Below, piece after piece: positions 56,247 through 63,871 of a DNA stretch of 64,000 nt. Position 1 is the first letter of the stretch; the number at the start of each line of letters is the position of its first letter. A program made the translations under genes and the position numbers. The stretch covers positions 176,036 through 240,035 of the forward strand of contig JBLXFD010000002.1 in assembly GCA_048262455.1 (NCBI GenBank), given 5' to 3'. The notes beneath the pieces were generated by a model. It saw only the letters and a program-made list of their open reading frames with translations. It searched no databases and was not told the origin of the DNA. Source of the DNA: Psychromarinibacter sp048262455. Lineage in GTDB: Bacteria; Pseudomonadota; Alphaproteobacteria; Rhodobacterales; Rhodobacteraceae.

Positions 56247-57658
56247 TGGAACGGATCAAGACGGACATCTGCGTCATCGGCGCGGGCTCCGGCGGGCTGA
56301 GCGTCGCCTCGGGGGCGGTGCAGATGGGCGCGCGCGTGGTGCTGGTCGAGGGCGGCGAGATGGGCGGCGACTGCCTGAACTACGGCTGTGTGCCCTCCAA
56401 GGCGCTGATCGCGGCGGGCAAGCACGCCCACGCCATGCAGACGGGCGCCCCCTTCGGCGTGACCCCGGTGACGCCGCAGGTGGATTACGCCGCCGCCAAG
56501 GACCACGTGCGGCATGCCATCGACACCATCGCCCCGGTCGACAGCCAGGAGCGGTTCGAGGGGCTGGGGGTGCGGGTGATCCGTGCCTGGGCGCGCTTCG
56601 TCTCGGAGACGGAGCTGGAGGCGGGCGATGTCATCATCACCGCCCGGCGCTTCGTGATCGCCACGGGATCTTCGCCGCTGGTGCCGCCGATCCCGGGACT
56701 GGACGGGGTGACCCACTACACCAACGAGACCATTTTCGACCTGCGCGAGCGGCCCGATCACCTGATCGTCGTCGGCGGCGGGCCGATCGGGATGGAACTG
56801 GCCCAGGCCCATGTGCGGCTTGGCAGCAAGGTCACCGTGATCGAGGGCGACCGGGCGCTGTCCAAGGACGACCCCGAGGCGGCGGCCATCGTGCTGGAAC
56901 GGCTGCGCGGCGAGGGCGTGGAGATTATCGAGGGCGCGCAGGCACAGAAGGTCGCGTCGGGCGAGGGTGGCGTGACCGTGACCACCGGCAAGGGCGAGGT
57001 CACGGGCAGCCACCTGCTGATCGCCGTGGGCCGCAAGGTGAACCTCGCGCGGCTGGACCTGGACCGCGCCGGCGTGGAACACGACCGCGCGGTGAAGGTG
57101 GACGACCGCCTGCGCACCAGCAACCGCCGGATCTACGCGGTGGGCGACGCGGCGGGGGGGATGCAGTTCACCCATGTCGCCGGCTACCACGCCTCGACCA
57201 TCATCCGGCCGCTGCTGTTCGGCCTGCCCGCGAAGGTGAAGACGTCGCACCTGCCCTGGGTCACCTATACCGACCCCGAGCTGGCGCAGGTGGGGCTGAC
57301 CGAGGCGCAGGCGCGCGAGGCGCACGGCGACGCGCTGGAGGTGGTGCGCGCCGAACATGCGCACAACGACCGCGCCATCACCGAGCGGCGCACCACCGGC
57401 TTCGTCAAGGTCATGGTGGTCAAGGGCCGCCCTGTCGGCGCCACCATCGTCGGGGCGGGGGCGGGCGACCTGATCGGCACCTGGGCGCTGGCGCTGGCGG
57501 CGAACCTGAAGATGCGGGACATCGCCGGCATGGTCGCGCCCTATCCGACGCTGGGCGAGCTTAACAAGCGGGCCGCAGGCGCGTATTTTGCGCCCAGACT
57601 GTTCGAAAGCCCGGCGGTGAAGCGTATCGTCCGGCTCGTGCAACGCGTAATGCCCTAG
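56246..57658 (+). CDS. Mercuric-reductase-like FAD/NAD disulfide oxidoreductase
   Basis: A 470-residue flavoprotein with FAD motif GAGSGG, redox-active GGDCLNYGCVPSKAL (cysteines about 42 and 47), NAD(P) motif VVGGGPIGMELA and YAVGDAAGG. The C-terminus reads APYPTLGEL, lacking the catalytic His of lipoamide dehydrogenase (HPT) and resembling the PYLT form of MerA. The C-terminal Cys pair of mercuric reductase is absent, so mercury reduction is unlikely. Substrate is unknown; coupling to the TVP38 gene suggests a joint membrane-linked function. Confidence 0.82.
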   Translation: MERIKTDICVIGAGSGGLSVASGAVQMGARVVLVEGGEMGGDCLNYGCVPSKALIAAGKHAHAMQTGAPFGVTPVTPQVDYAAAKDHVRHAIDTIAPVDSQERFEGLGVRVIRAWARFVSETELEAGDVIITARRFVIATGSSPLVPPIPGLDGVTHYTNETIFDLRERPDHLIVVGGGPIGMELAQAHVRLGSKVTVIEGDRALSKDDPEAAAIVLERLRGEGVEIIEGAQAQKVASGEGGVTVTTGKGEVTGSHLLIAVGRKVNLARLDLDRAGVEHDRAVKVDDRLRTSNRRIYAVGDAAGGMQFTHVAGYHASTIIRPLLFGLPAKVKTSHLPWVTYTDPELAQVGLTEAQAREAHGDALEVVRAEHAHNDRAITERRTTGFVKVMVVKGRPVGATIVGAGAGDLIGTWALALAANLKMRDIAGMVAPYPTLGELNKRAAGAYFAPRLFESPAVKRIVRLVQRVMP

Positions 57659-57666
57659 AGCCCCCA

Positions 57667-59073
57667 TTGTCGAAACTCCATTCCCTCTCCGGCCGGCTGC
57701 TGATCCTGACCACGCTCTTCGTGATGCTGGCGGAGGTGCTGATCTTCGTGCCCTCGGTGGCGCGGTTCCGGGAGGACTACCTGCTGCTGCGGCTGGAGAA
57801 GGCGCAGATCGCCTCTCTGGCGCTGCTGGCGGACGACATGATCGACACCTCGCTGGAGCGCGAGCTGCTGGAGAACGCGGGGGTCTACAACGTGGTGCTG
57901 CGCCGCGACGCCTCGCGGCAACTGGTGCTGTCGTCAGAGATCCCCTCGCCGGTGGCCGCCACCTTCGACCTGCGCGACCCGCCCGCCTGGACGCTGATCC
58001 GCGACGCGTTGCAGGCGCTGCTGGTGGCGGAGAACCGGGTGATCCGGGTGATCGGCAACCCGGTGCGCGAGGCGGGGCTGCTGATCGAGGTGACGCTGCC
58101 CTCGGCGCCGCTGCGCACGGCGCTGATCGACTACGGCCTGCGCATCCTGGCGCTGTCGGCGGTGATCTCCGCGGTGACGGCGCTGCTGCTGTTCCTGGCC
58201 ATGCGGCACTTCCTGGTACGGCCGATCAAGCGGGTGGTGCAGGCGATGATCAGCTACGCCGAGGCGCCGGAGGACGTGCGGCGCATCATCCAGCCCTCGG
58301 CCGGCGTGACCGAACTGCGGGACGCCGAGCTGGCGCTGGCGGGGCTGCAGACCCAACTGTCGGGCGCCCTGCGGCAGAAGGAGCGGCTGGCCCAGCTGGG
58401 CGGCGCGGTGGCCAAGATCAGCCACGACCTGCGCAACATCCTGACCACCGCGCAGCTGTTCGGCGACCGGCTGGAGGCGTCGGAGGACCCGGCGGTCAAG
58501 CGCGCCGCGCCGAAGCTGGTGAACTCGCTCAGCCGGGCGGTGAACTTGTGCGAATCCACCCTCACCTTCGGCCGCGCCGAGGAACCGCCCCCGGCGCTGT
58601 CCCGGCTGCGGCTGGCCGACCTCGTGGCCGACGCGGTCGAGGCAGAGCGGCTGGCCACCGGCGACCACGACATCAGCTATTCCGAGGACGTGCCCGGCGC
58701 GCTGATCGTGCGGGCGGATGCCGAACAGCTGTACCGGGTGATCGGCAACCTGCTGCGCAACGCCCGGCAGGCGCTTGTCGCCGCCGGCGTTCCCGGCGAG
58801 GTGGCGGTGCAGGCCGAGGAGACCGAGGCCGAGTGGGTGATCCGCGTCCGCGACACCGGCCCCGGCATGCCCGCCAAGGCGCAGGAGCACCTGTTCCGCC
58901 CGTTCCAGGGCGGCACCCGCAAGGGCGGCTTCGGGCTGGGCCTCGCCATCGCCTCGGAACTGGTGCGCGGCCACGGCGGCCGCCTGAGGCTGCAGGAGAC
59001 GGGGCCGGAGGGCACCTGTTTCGCCATCCACCTGCCCAAGGTGGTGATGGAGCTGGAGGCGGCGGCAGAGTAG
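57667..59073 (+). CDS. Sensor histidine kinase
   Basis: A 468-residue kinase starting with TTG, with two membrane segments (about 8-30 and 155-178) around a periplasmic sensor part, then a linker, a dimerisation helix with the phospho-acceptor His in KISHDLRNILTT (about residue 258), and an ATPase domain with NLLRNARQAL, DTGPGMP and GGFGLGLAI. No response regulator is adjacent, so its partner is unknown. It begins eight bases after the flavoprotein. Confidence 0.85.
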   Translation: MSKLHSLSGRLLILTTLFVMLAEVLIFVPSVARFREDYLLLRLEKAQIASLALLADDMIDTSLERELLENAGVYNVVLRRDASRQLVLSSEIPSPVAATFDLRDPPAWTLIRDALQALLVAENRVIRVIGNPVREAGLLIEVTLPSAPLRTALIDYGLRILALSAVISAVTALLLFLAMRHFLVRPIKRVVQAMISYAEAPEDVRRIIQPSAGVTELRDAELALAGLQTQLSGALRQKERLAQLGGAVAKISHDLRNILTTAQLFGDRLEASEDPAVKRAAPKLVNSLSRAVNLCESTLTFGRAEEPPPALSRLRLADLVADAVEAERLATGDHDISYSEDVPGALIVRADAEQLYRVIGNLLRNARQALVAAGVPGEVAVQAEETEAEWVIRVRDTGPGMPAKAQEHLFRPFQGGTRKGGFGLGLAIASELVRGHGGRLRLQETGPEGTCFAIHLPKVVMELEAAAE

Positions 59074-59096
59074 CGCCCGCCGCGCCAAAAACCCGC

Positions 59097-59124
59097 TTGC
59101 AATGCCCCGCCCCGCTGGTTACAT
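59097..59124 (+). promoter_or_regulatory. Promoter of tRNA-Arg
   Basis: TTGCAA (59097-59102) and TTACAT (59119-59124) are 16 bases apart, ending 14 bases before the tRNA. Confidence 0.5.
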
Positions 59125-59138
59125 CGCCCTCACCCCGC

Positions 59139-59215
59139 GCGCTGGTAGCTCAGTTGGATAGAGTACTTGACTACGAATCAAGGGGTCGGGGGTTCGAATC
59201 CTCCCCAGCGCGCCA
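59139..59215 (+). tRNA. tRNA-Arg (ACG)
   Basis: A 77-base cloverleaf: acceptor GCGCTGG/CCAGCGC, D-stem GCTC, anticodon stem CTTGA/TCAAG around CTACGAA (anticodon ACG), T-arm GGGGGTTCGAATCCTCCCC-like, discriminator G and encoded CCA. The 3' end is the boundary with the integrated element that begins at once downstream. Confidence 0.96.
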
Positions 59216-59275
59216 CTTACATCCGACATTGTTGTGACCTTTCATGCCATTAGGCTGATACCGGTTTGCTGTGAG

Positions 59276-59305
59276 GTGACACATGGGGTAACACATGTCC
59301 GTCAC
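59276..59305. promoter_or_regulatory. Inverted repeat before the integrase
   Basis: GTGACACATG and CATGTccGTCAC form an interrupted inverted repeat over 30 bases, overlapping the ATG at 59295. It could be an operator or integrase arm site. Confidence 0.4.
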
Positions 59306-59341
59306 ACTCGTCTCGTTCGGAGCCTACCGTTTGTTTGCTAG

Positions 59342-60649
59342 GTATGTAGAAAAGCGGAAAATACCTTCTATTTCAGGCGCCGAATACCGGACGATCTCCG
59401 TCAGTTTTACCCGGGCAAAGGCGCCAATCTGTTTTTCTCGCTGAAGACCCAGGACCCTGACAAAGCCGGCACAGAAGCCCATCGTCATGCGCTTGAACAG
59501 GATGCGCAGTGGGAGGCGTGGCGCTCAGGATCAACGGCAACCTCTGAAGGCATTCGAAGAGCGGGCGAGGCCATACTGGCGGAGCACAGCTTGCAGCCAG
59601 GAGGTGGGAAGAATTCTGATCCCGAAGATGGGTATGTAAGCGCCTTCGAAGATGAATTGCGGTACCTGAGCGGGCGGGACACCTTCAAGGAAGGTCGGGA
59701 CCGATTGCCGCCCGACGCAAGGTATGCCGCAGATCTGTTCTATGGCGTGAAGCACGTGCCGACGCTCACTGAGGCAGTGATGTTCTATCAAGAGCTTACT
59801 GGCGTTGATGACACAGAAAAGAAGCTCAATGAGCGGAGGAGAAAGGCAGAGTACGCGGCGAGGGTTATCGGCGACCTCCCTGTAGATCAGTACAAAAGGG
59901 CTCAAGCTAATGAACTTGTCGCGCACCTTCTGAAGGATGGGAAGAAGACACAGACAGTGCGCCGATACCTAAACTATATCACGCCAGTGATTAAGGTTGC
60001 CTTGCGCGAGTGGGAGATTGAAAAATCTAGTGTATTCGAGGGGCTTCGCATTCCTAATCTCGGTTCAGACAGCGTGGACAGAAACCCGTTCTCTGTAGAC
60101 GAAATTCGAATGATGCAGAGCGCCTGCCGATTGAAGGATGATGATATCCGCCATCTAATTGCGTTGGTATCCGACACAGGGGTGCGGCTCGCCGAGGCTG
60201 TTGGGCTGACCATGCAAGACATATCTCTCAAGGGTCCGGTTCCCTACATCAATCTGCGAGTAGCTGAACACCGCCCGTTGAAGACGCCTCAGTCAGTGCG
60301 GAAGGTTCCTCTGGTGGGGGCAGCGCTTTGGGCTGCTGAGAGGCTTTGTGAAGAGCGGGGAGACGCCTTCGCTGCTTTCCCACGGTACCGGGCTGCGGAT
60401 GGTAAAGTGCTCGCTACAAGCGCTTCCAATGCCCGCAGTAAATACTTGCATTCCCTTGGATTGCCAGAGGGAAAGACGATGCACTCGTTTCGCCACGCAA
60501 TGCGGGATCGGCTGCGGAACGCCGGGGTTGCAGAAGAACCTACCGATAAGCTTCTAGGTTGGGCGCACAATAGCGTCGGCAGAGGATACGGAAAAGGTCA
60601 CTCGATCGAATTCCTGCACAATGAAATGCTAAAGATAGTCCTCGATTGA
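59342..60649 (+). CDS. Tyrosine-type integrase, probable N-terminal frameshift
   Basis: Site-specific recombinase likely responsible for insertion into the tRNA. Catalytic residues are visible: Arg in DTGVRLAEAVG, Lys near LKTPQSVRKVP, HSFRH, the His in LGWAHNS and Tyr in GRGYGKG. The N-terminal part reads NTFYFRRRIPDDLRQFYPGK, a DUF6538-like start, but this frame has TAG at 59339 and no start codon before TTG 59591. The frame from ATG 59295 (MSVTLVSFG...ARYV) joins it perfectly if one A were restored at 59348. Either a frameshifted gene or an N-terminally short protein from 59591. Confidence 0.82.
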   Translation, partial: VCRKAENTFYFRRRIPDDLRQFYPGKGANLFFSLKTQDPDKAGTEAHRHALEQDAQWEAWRSGSTATSEGIRRAGEAILAEHSLQPGGGKNSDPEDGYVSAFEDELRYLSGRDTFKEGRDRLPPDARYAADLFYGVKHVPTLTEAVMFYQELTGVDDTEKKLNERRRKAEYAARVIGDLPVDQYKRAQANELVAHLLKDGKKTQTVRRYLNYITPVIKVALREWEIEKSSVFEGLRIPNLGSDSVDRNPFSVDEIRMMQSACRLKDDDIRHLIALVSDTGVRLAEAVGLTMQDISLKGPVPYINLRVAEHRPLKTPQSVRKVPLVGAALWAAERLCEERGDAFAAFPRYRAADGKVLATSASNARSKYLHSLGLPEGKTMHSFRHAMRDRLRNAGVAEEPTDKLLGWAHNSVGRGYGKGHSIEFLHNEMLKIVLD

Positions 60650-60709
60650 TTTGAAAAAGGCAAGATCCGAGGGACAGCGGATTCGGGATCACGGACGAAG
60701 AAGGGACCC

Positions 60710-62068
60710 ATGGCTAACAAGCCCCATAAGACAGCGGCAACGGACGTCTCAAAGGATATTCTAGATCAGGCCAAGATGGCGGAGTTGATGCTGGAGCCGA
60801 CCGAGGAACCAGCCCAGCGCTTTGCACGGTCTCTAGCTAATAAGACGGAGGCATATGAGTTCAGTCGAGGTTGGCGGAAGCGCAAGCTGAAAGAAAAAGA
60901 CCGTCTATCGTTTGAGCGGGCCGTGGGTGCCTTTGCAGGCGATTTGATCCTGCACGCGAGCCACCTGGAGTCCGAAGGTTTCTGCTACCGTACCTCCTCC
61001 CATGAGGAACTCGCCGCCACGCTTGCTACAAAGCGACACTTTGAATCGCTCAAGGAGGATTGGCGGAAGATGGGCCTTTTGGAAACGAGGCAAGGTTTTC
61101 GGGGGACCGATGATTTTGATGGTGCTCCAGCGGCGACAGGTTACAACCGAGCCTCCCGCTACCGAGCAATTGAAAAATTGCTCCAATACGCCGCCGAATA
61201 TAACATCACTCCTTGTAACGTATTGGAATTATTAGAAAACAAAGCAGGAATAGAGTTTCCGGTAGTGCTGAGACCGAGTAAACAGGGACGCGGTACGGCC
61301 AATCAAGGGGCTCCGATAAGCTTTGCTAGAACCGACCAGGTGAAGGCCATTGCAGATGATGTAAAAGAGCTAAACGAATTCCTGAAACGATCCAAATTCA
61401 GCATTCCAAATCCTCCTCAGCTCCAGAGAATATTCAATAACGGAAAGAAGAAGGGCTACCAGTGGAACCAAGTGGGTCGGTTCTATGCGATCGGACTTAA
61501 CAATTTCCAGACCCTCAAGAAATCGGACCGGGTTAGGATTGAGATAGATGGAGCCCCTGTATGCGAATTGGACGCGAAAGCGAGCCATTTGACGATCTTC
61601 TACGGTCTGAACAAAGCAGACTTCAGTAATCGGAACGATCCCTATGACCCTGGAGAATACCCACGCGAGCTGGTGAAGAAGTGGTTCGTCTCAGCCTTTG
61701 GGAGAGGAGATTTCCCGACTAAATGGCCCAAAGGCACGAAGGGCGAGTTTACCAGCTCTACAGACCGTCCTTGGCCTAAAATTAAGATGACAGAGATGAC
61801 TAACCATATCGTTCAGCGTCATCCCGTTATCCAACGACTTCCGAGTTCTCCATTGGACTGGTCCAAGCTACAGTTCATCGAGGCTGAGATATTCGCATCA
61901 GTAATGTTGCGACTAAAGCGCGACTATGAGATCCCCTCCCTGCCGGTACATGATAGCCTAATTATTCCATCCTCCTCTGAGAACGTAGCTCTGGCTACAA
62001 AATTGATAGAGGAGGAGTATAGTAGGTTAGCTGGCATCGAGCCTATTGTCTCATGGGAGGGCGAATAA
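60710..62068 (+). CDS. Family-A-polymerase-like protein of a mobile element
   Basis: A 452-residue protein not matching a named enzyme by eye. The first 150 residues look like a DNA-binding region (SFERAV through MGLLETRQGF, wing-like). The C-terminal half holds GRFY (256-259), a motif A candidate ELD288AKASHLTIFY, a motif B candidate R319ELVK323KWFVSAFG331 and a motif C candidate LPVHD415SLIIP, in the order and rough spacing of family-A DNA polymerases and T7-type RNA polymerases. No exonuclease domain. It follows the integrase by 60 bases with AAGGGA before ATG. A replicase or primer-making role is inferred only. Confidence 0.7.
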   Translation: MANKPHKTAATDVSKDILDQAKMAELMLEPTEEPAQRFARSLANKTEAYEFSRGWRKRKLKEKDRLSFERAVGAFAGDLILHASHLESEGFCYRTSSHEELAATLATKRHFESLKEDWRKMGLLETRQGFRGTDDFDGAPAATGYNRASRYRAIEKLLQYAAEYNITPCNVLELLENKAGIEFPVVLRPSKQGRGTANQGAPISFARTDQVKAIADDVKELNEFLKRSKFSIPNPPQLQRIFNNGKKKGYQWNQVGRFYAIGLNNFQTLKKSDRVRIEIDGAPVCELDAKASHLTIFYGLNKADFSNRNDPYDPGEYPRELVKKWFVSAFGRGDFPTKWPKGTKGEFTSSTDRPWPKIKMTEMTNHIVQRHPVIQRLPSSPLDWSKLQFIEAEIFASVMLRLKRDYEIPSLPVHDSLIIPSSSENVALATKLIEEEYSRLAGIEPIVSWEGE

Positions 62069-62613
62069 TCAATAAGGTACTGGGTTCTGGGGCTGCATAG
62101 GATACCCTAGATTAATACACCCTGGTGTGGGTATCCTTGTTGATATCCCTACATAACAGCAACTAGGTTGGTCTTGGCACCTTCGATCCCCCAAGCGGAC
62201 AAGTGCATAACTATGAACGCTAAGGCTCCCTGCACTGGTGAAGGAGATGGGCTTAAACCCCTGTAAAAGCTTCACCAATATCCCGGAGCGTGATGGTACG
62301 CTGAGATGCGCTACCGAGAACGAAAGGGGCTCTAAGCCCCAGAGGATAGGCGGCCTGGGCTTTCAGCTGGTGGGTCTTAGGGGCAGTGAACGAGACTTCT
62401 AAGCGAAGAACAATAACAACAACAATAATCCCCCGTTTTTGAAGTCGTCTTTCAAGACCCCCGACCCCTTCTTCGGTGAAATGCTTTGCCAATAGGCCTT
62501 GCCCATGTGTCAGGGGACAAAGGTGGCGCGATAGCCTGTCAATGGAGTCGGTTTCTGCTTTTGGCAGACCGGCTGCCACAACCTCATAGACATCATTCGC
62601 AGAGAAGGAGCGC
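62069..62613. other. Structured non-coding region of the element
   Basis: 545 bases without a credible gene on either strand. It contains nested inverted repeats at 62100-62136, a perfect hairpin GGGGCT/AGCCCC (62326-62340), an A/C-rich run of AAC and AAT triplets (62410-62430) and an imperfect TTGAAG/CTTTCAA hairpin near 62440-62455. The resolvase ribosome site AAGGAG ends it. A res site, origin or small RNA could lie here. Confidence 0.5.
62100..62136. repeat. Nested inverted repeat after the polymerase-like gene
   Basis: Perfect outer arms GGATACCC (62100-62107) and GGGTATCC (62129-62136) enclose perfect inner arms ACACC/GGTGT (62117-62121, 62124-62128). There is no T run afterwards, so it is not a standard terminator. 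Confidence 0.65.
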
Positions 62614-63165
62614 ATGACCATGCTGATTGGTTACGCACGTACATCGACCCTGGAGCAGAAAGCCAGCATCACCGCTCAGGTGGACGCCTTGAAGGCGCTG
62701 GGCTGTGAGAGGGTGTTCCAGGAGCAGACGAGCTCTGTGGCTGTCAGGGAGCAGCTGCAGGCCGCGCTGGAATATTGCAGAGAAGGCGATACCCTCATCG
62801 TAACGAAGCTGGACAGGTTGGCCCGTTCGGTGAAGCACCTCGGCCATATCATTGAGCAGCTGGAGGGGAATTCGGTACGTCTAAGGGTGGAAAACTTTGG
62901 GCTCGACACGTCCACGGCCACTGGCACCCTGATGCTGAACGTGCTGATTTCGGTGGCTCAGTTCGAGCGAGAAATGATGCTGGAACGGCAGAGGGAGGGG
63001 ATTGCCAAGGCGAAGGCAGAAGGACGGTATAAGGGGCGGAAGCCGACAGTGAGGATGAAGCGATCGGAAATCTTGGATCTGCTGGAGGCCGGCCTCAACA
63101 AGCGTGACATAGCTTCGCAACTCGGGATCTCAGAGCGCTCGGTATATAGAGTTGCGGCGGACTAA
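62614..63165 (+). CDS. Serine recombinase (resolvase/invertase family)
   Basis: A 183-residue small serine recombinase. The catalytic Ser is in GYARTSTLEQ; DRLARS and the E-helix FEREMMLERQREGIAKAKAE follow; the C-terminal helix-turn-helix is NKRDIASQLGISERSVYRV. All catalytic elements are intact. It may resolve dimers of the element or invert a segment. ATG 62614 has AAGGAG upstream; ATG 62620 is an alternative. Confidence 0.92.
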   Translation: MTMLIGYARTSTLEQKASITAQVDALKALGCERVFQEQTSSVAVREQLQAALEYCREGDTLIVTKLDRLARSVKHLGHIIEQLEGNSVRLRVENFGLDTSTATGTLMLNVLISVAQFEREMMLERQREGIAKAKAEGRYKGRKPTVRMKRSEILDLLEAGLNKRDIASQLGISERSVYRVAAD

Positions 63166-63422
63166 TACGGGATCGACCGTTTCCGGATATGCTGGCTCAG
63201 CGGGGCAGGTGTCCGGGAACGGCCCGGAGCGGCCATTCGTCGACACATCCTCCGCCGCGATGCGGCTTCCCCTAAGCAGACATTGGTGCAGCCCAGCAGC
63301 ATTGCCGGGTAGGCCAGCGTCGGCAGTGCGGATAACGTCGACTATTCTCACGTCTGGGTGTTGCGGGTGCGGGGGCGTGTATGCGTCCCGCACCTGCCGC
63401 GCTTTGCGCTTCGCGGGTCGCG
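63166..63422. other. Gap between resolvase and cupin gene
   Basis: 257 bases of higher GC with no supported gene. A minus-strand frame across 63130-63393 lacks a ribosome site and any recognisable motif. Confidence 0.5.
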
Positions 63423-63848
63423 TTAAATCGTTGCTTCGGCCGGAGCCACAAGTGTCATGCCGACCCGTGCCGCCATGGAAACCACTGAAGGAATATCCGG
63501 CTCTTTGGCTTCGGGCAGTTCGGTTTGGCCCTCGGGAAGAGGGTGTCCGACTCCAGTGAAAAACGCCTCATGCATGTGGCCGGGAGCGTTGATGATCAAG
63601 AGGCGGGCCGGCCTGTCCCCAACAGCTTGGAACGCGTGCACGGCGCCATCGGGAATTGCGACGTGATCGCCTGGTCCGGCAACAGTCTCCTTGCCATCGA
63701 TCATGAAGCCAACCTGCCCGTCGATGACATAGAACGACTCGGTCTCGCCAGCGTGGTGGTTCGGCGGGGCACCGGCCCCAACTGGGACAAGGCATTCGAC
63801 GAAACAGAACTTGTCCATCGTCTCGGATGGAAAGGCATGGAACTTCAT
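63423..63848 (-). CDS. Cupin-domain protein, probably 5'-truncated by an IS
   Basis: At least 141 residues with one cupin barrel: APPNHHAGETESFYVIDG (metal-site His, His, Glu) and GDHVAIPDGAVHAFQA with the last His. Reading upstream of ATG 63848 in the same frame gives TYDVLNIL, the expected start of the fold in this family, and then runs into the end of an IS-like sequence at about 63872. No ribosome site precedes ATG 63848. The native N-terminus is therefore probably lost. Confidence 0.7.
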   Translation of the reverse strand: MKFHAFPSETMDKFCFVECLVPVGAGAPPNHHAGETESFYVIDGQVGFMIDGKETVAGPGDHVAIPDGAVHAFQAVGDRPARLLIINAPGHMHEAFFTGVGHPLPEGQTELPEAKEPDIPSVVSMAARVGMTLVAPAEATI

Positions 63849-63871
63849 AAGGATGTTGAGAACATCATAGG

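Larger units (their letters stand above)
59216..63871. mobile_element. Integrated element at tRNA-Arg (extent uncertain)
   Basis: Directly after the tRNA the base composition falls clearly, reaching near 50% GC in the 60.7-62.5 kb part against well over 65% before. The contents are an integrase, a polymerase-like protein and a resolvase. No duplicate of the tRNA 3' end is seen within the window, so the right boundary is not defined; GC rises again from about 63.2 kb. Confidence 0.65.

Noticed and set aside
56246..57658. Annotation as true mercuric reductase or lipoamide dehydrogenase
   Set aside because: The C-terminal Cys pair and N-terminal metal-binding domain of MerA are missing, as is the HPT motif of lipoamide dehydrogenase; no mer or acyltransferase genes are nearby.
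63130..63393. 87-codon minus-strand frame next to the resolvase
   Set aside because: It overlaps the resolvase end, has no ribosome site and shows no recognisable motif.
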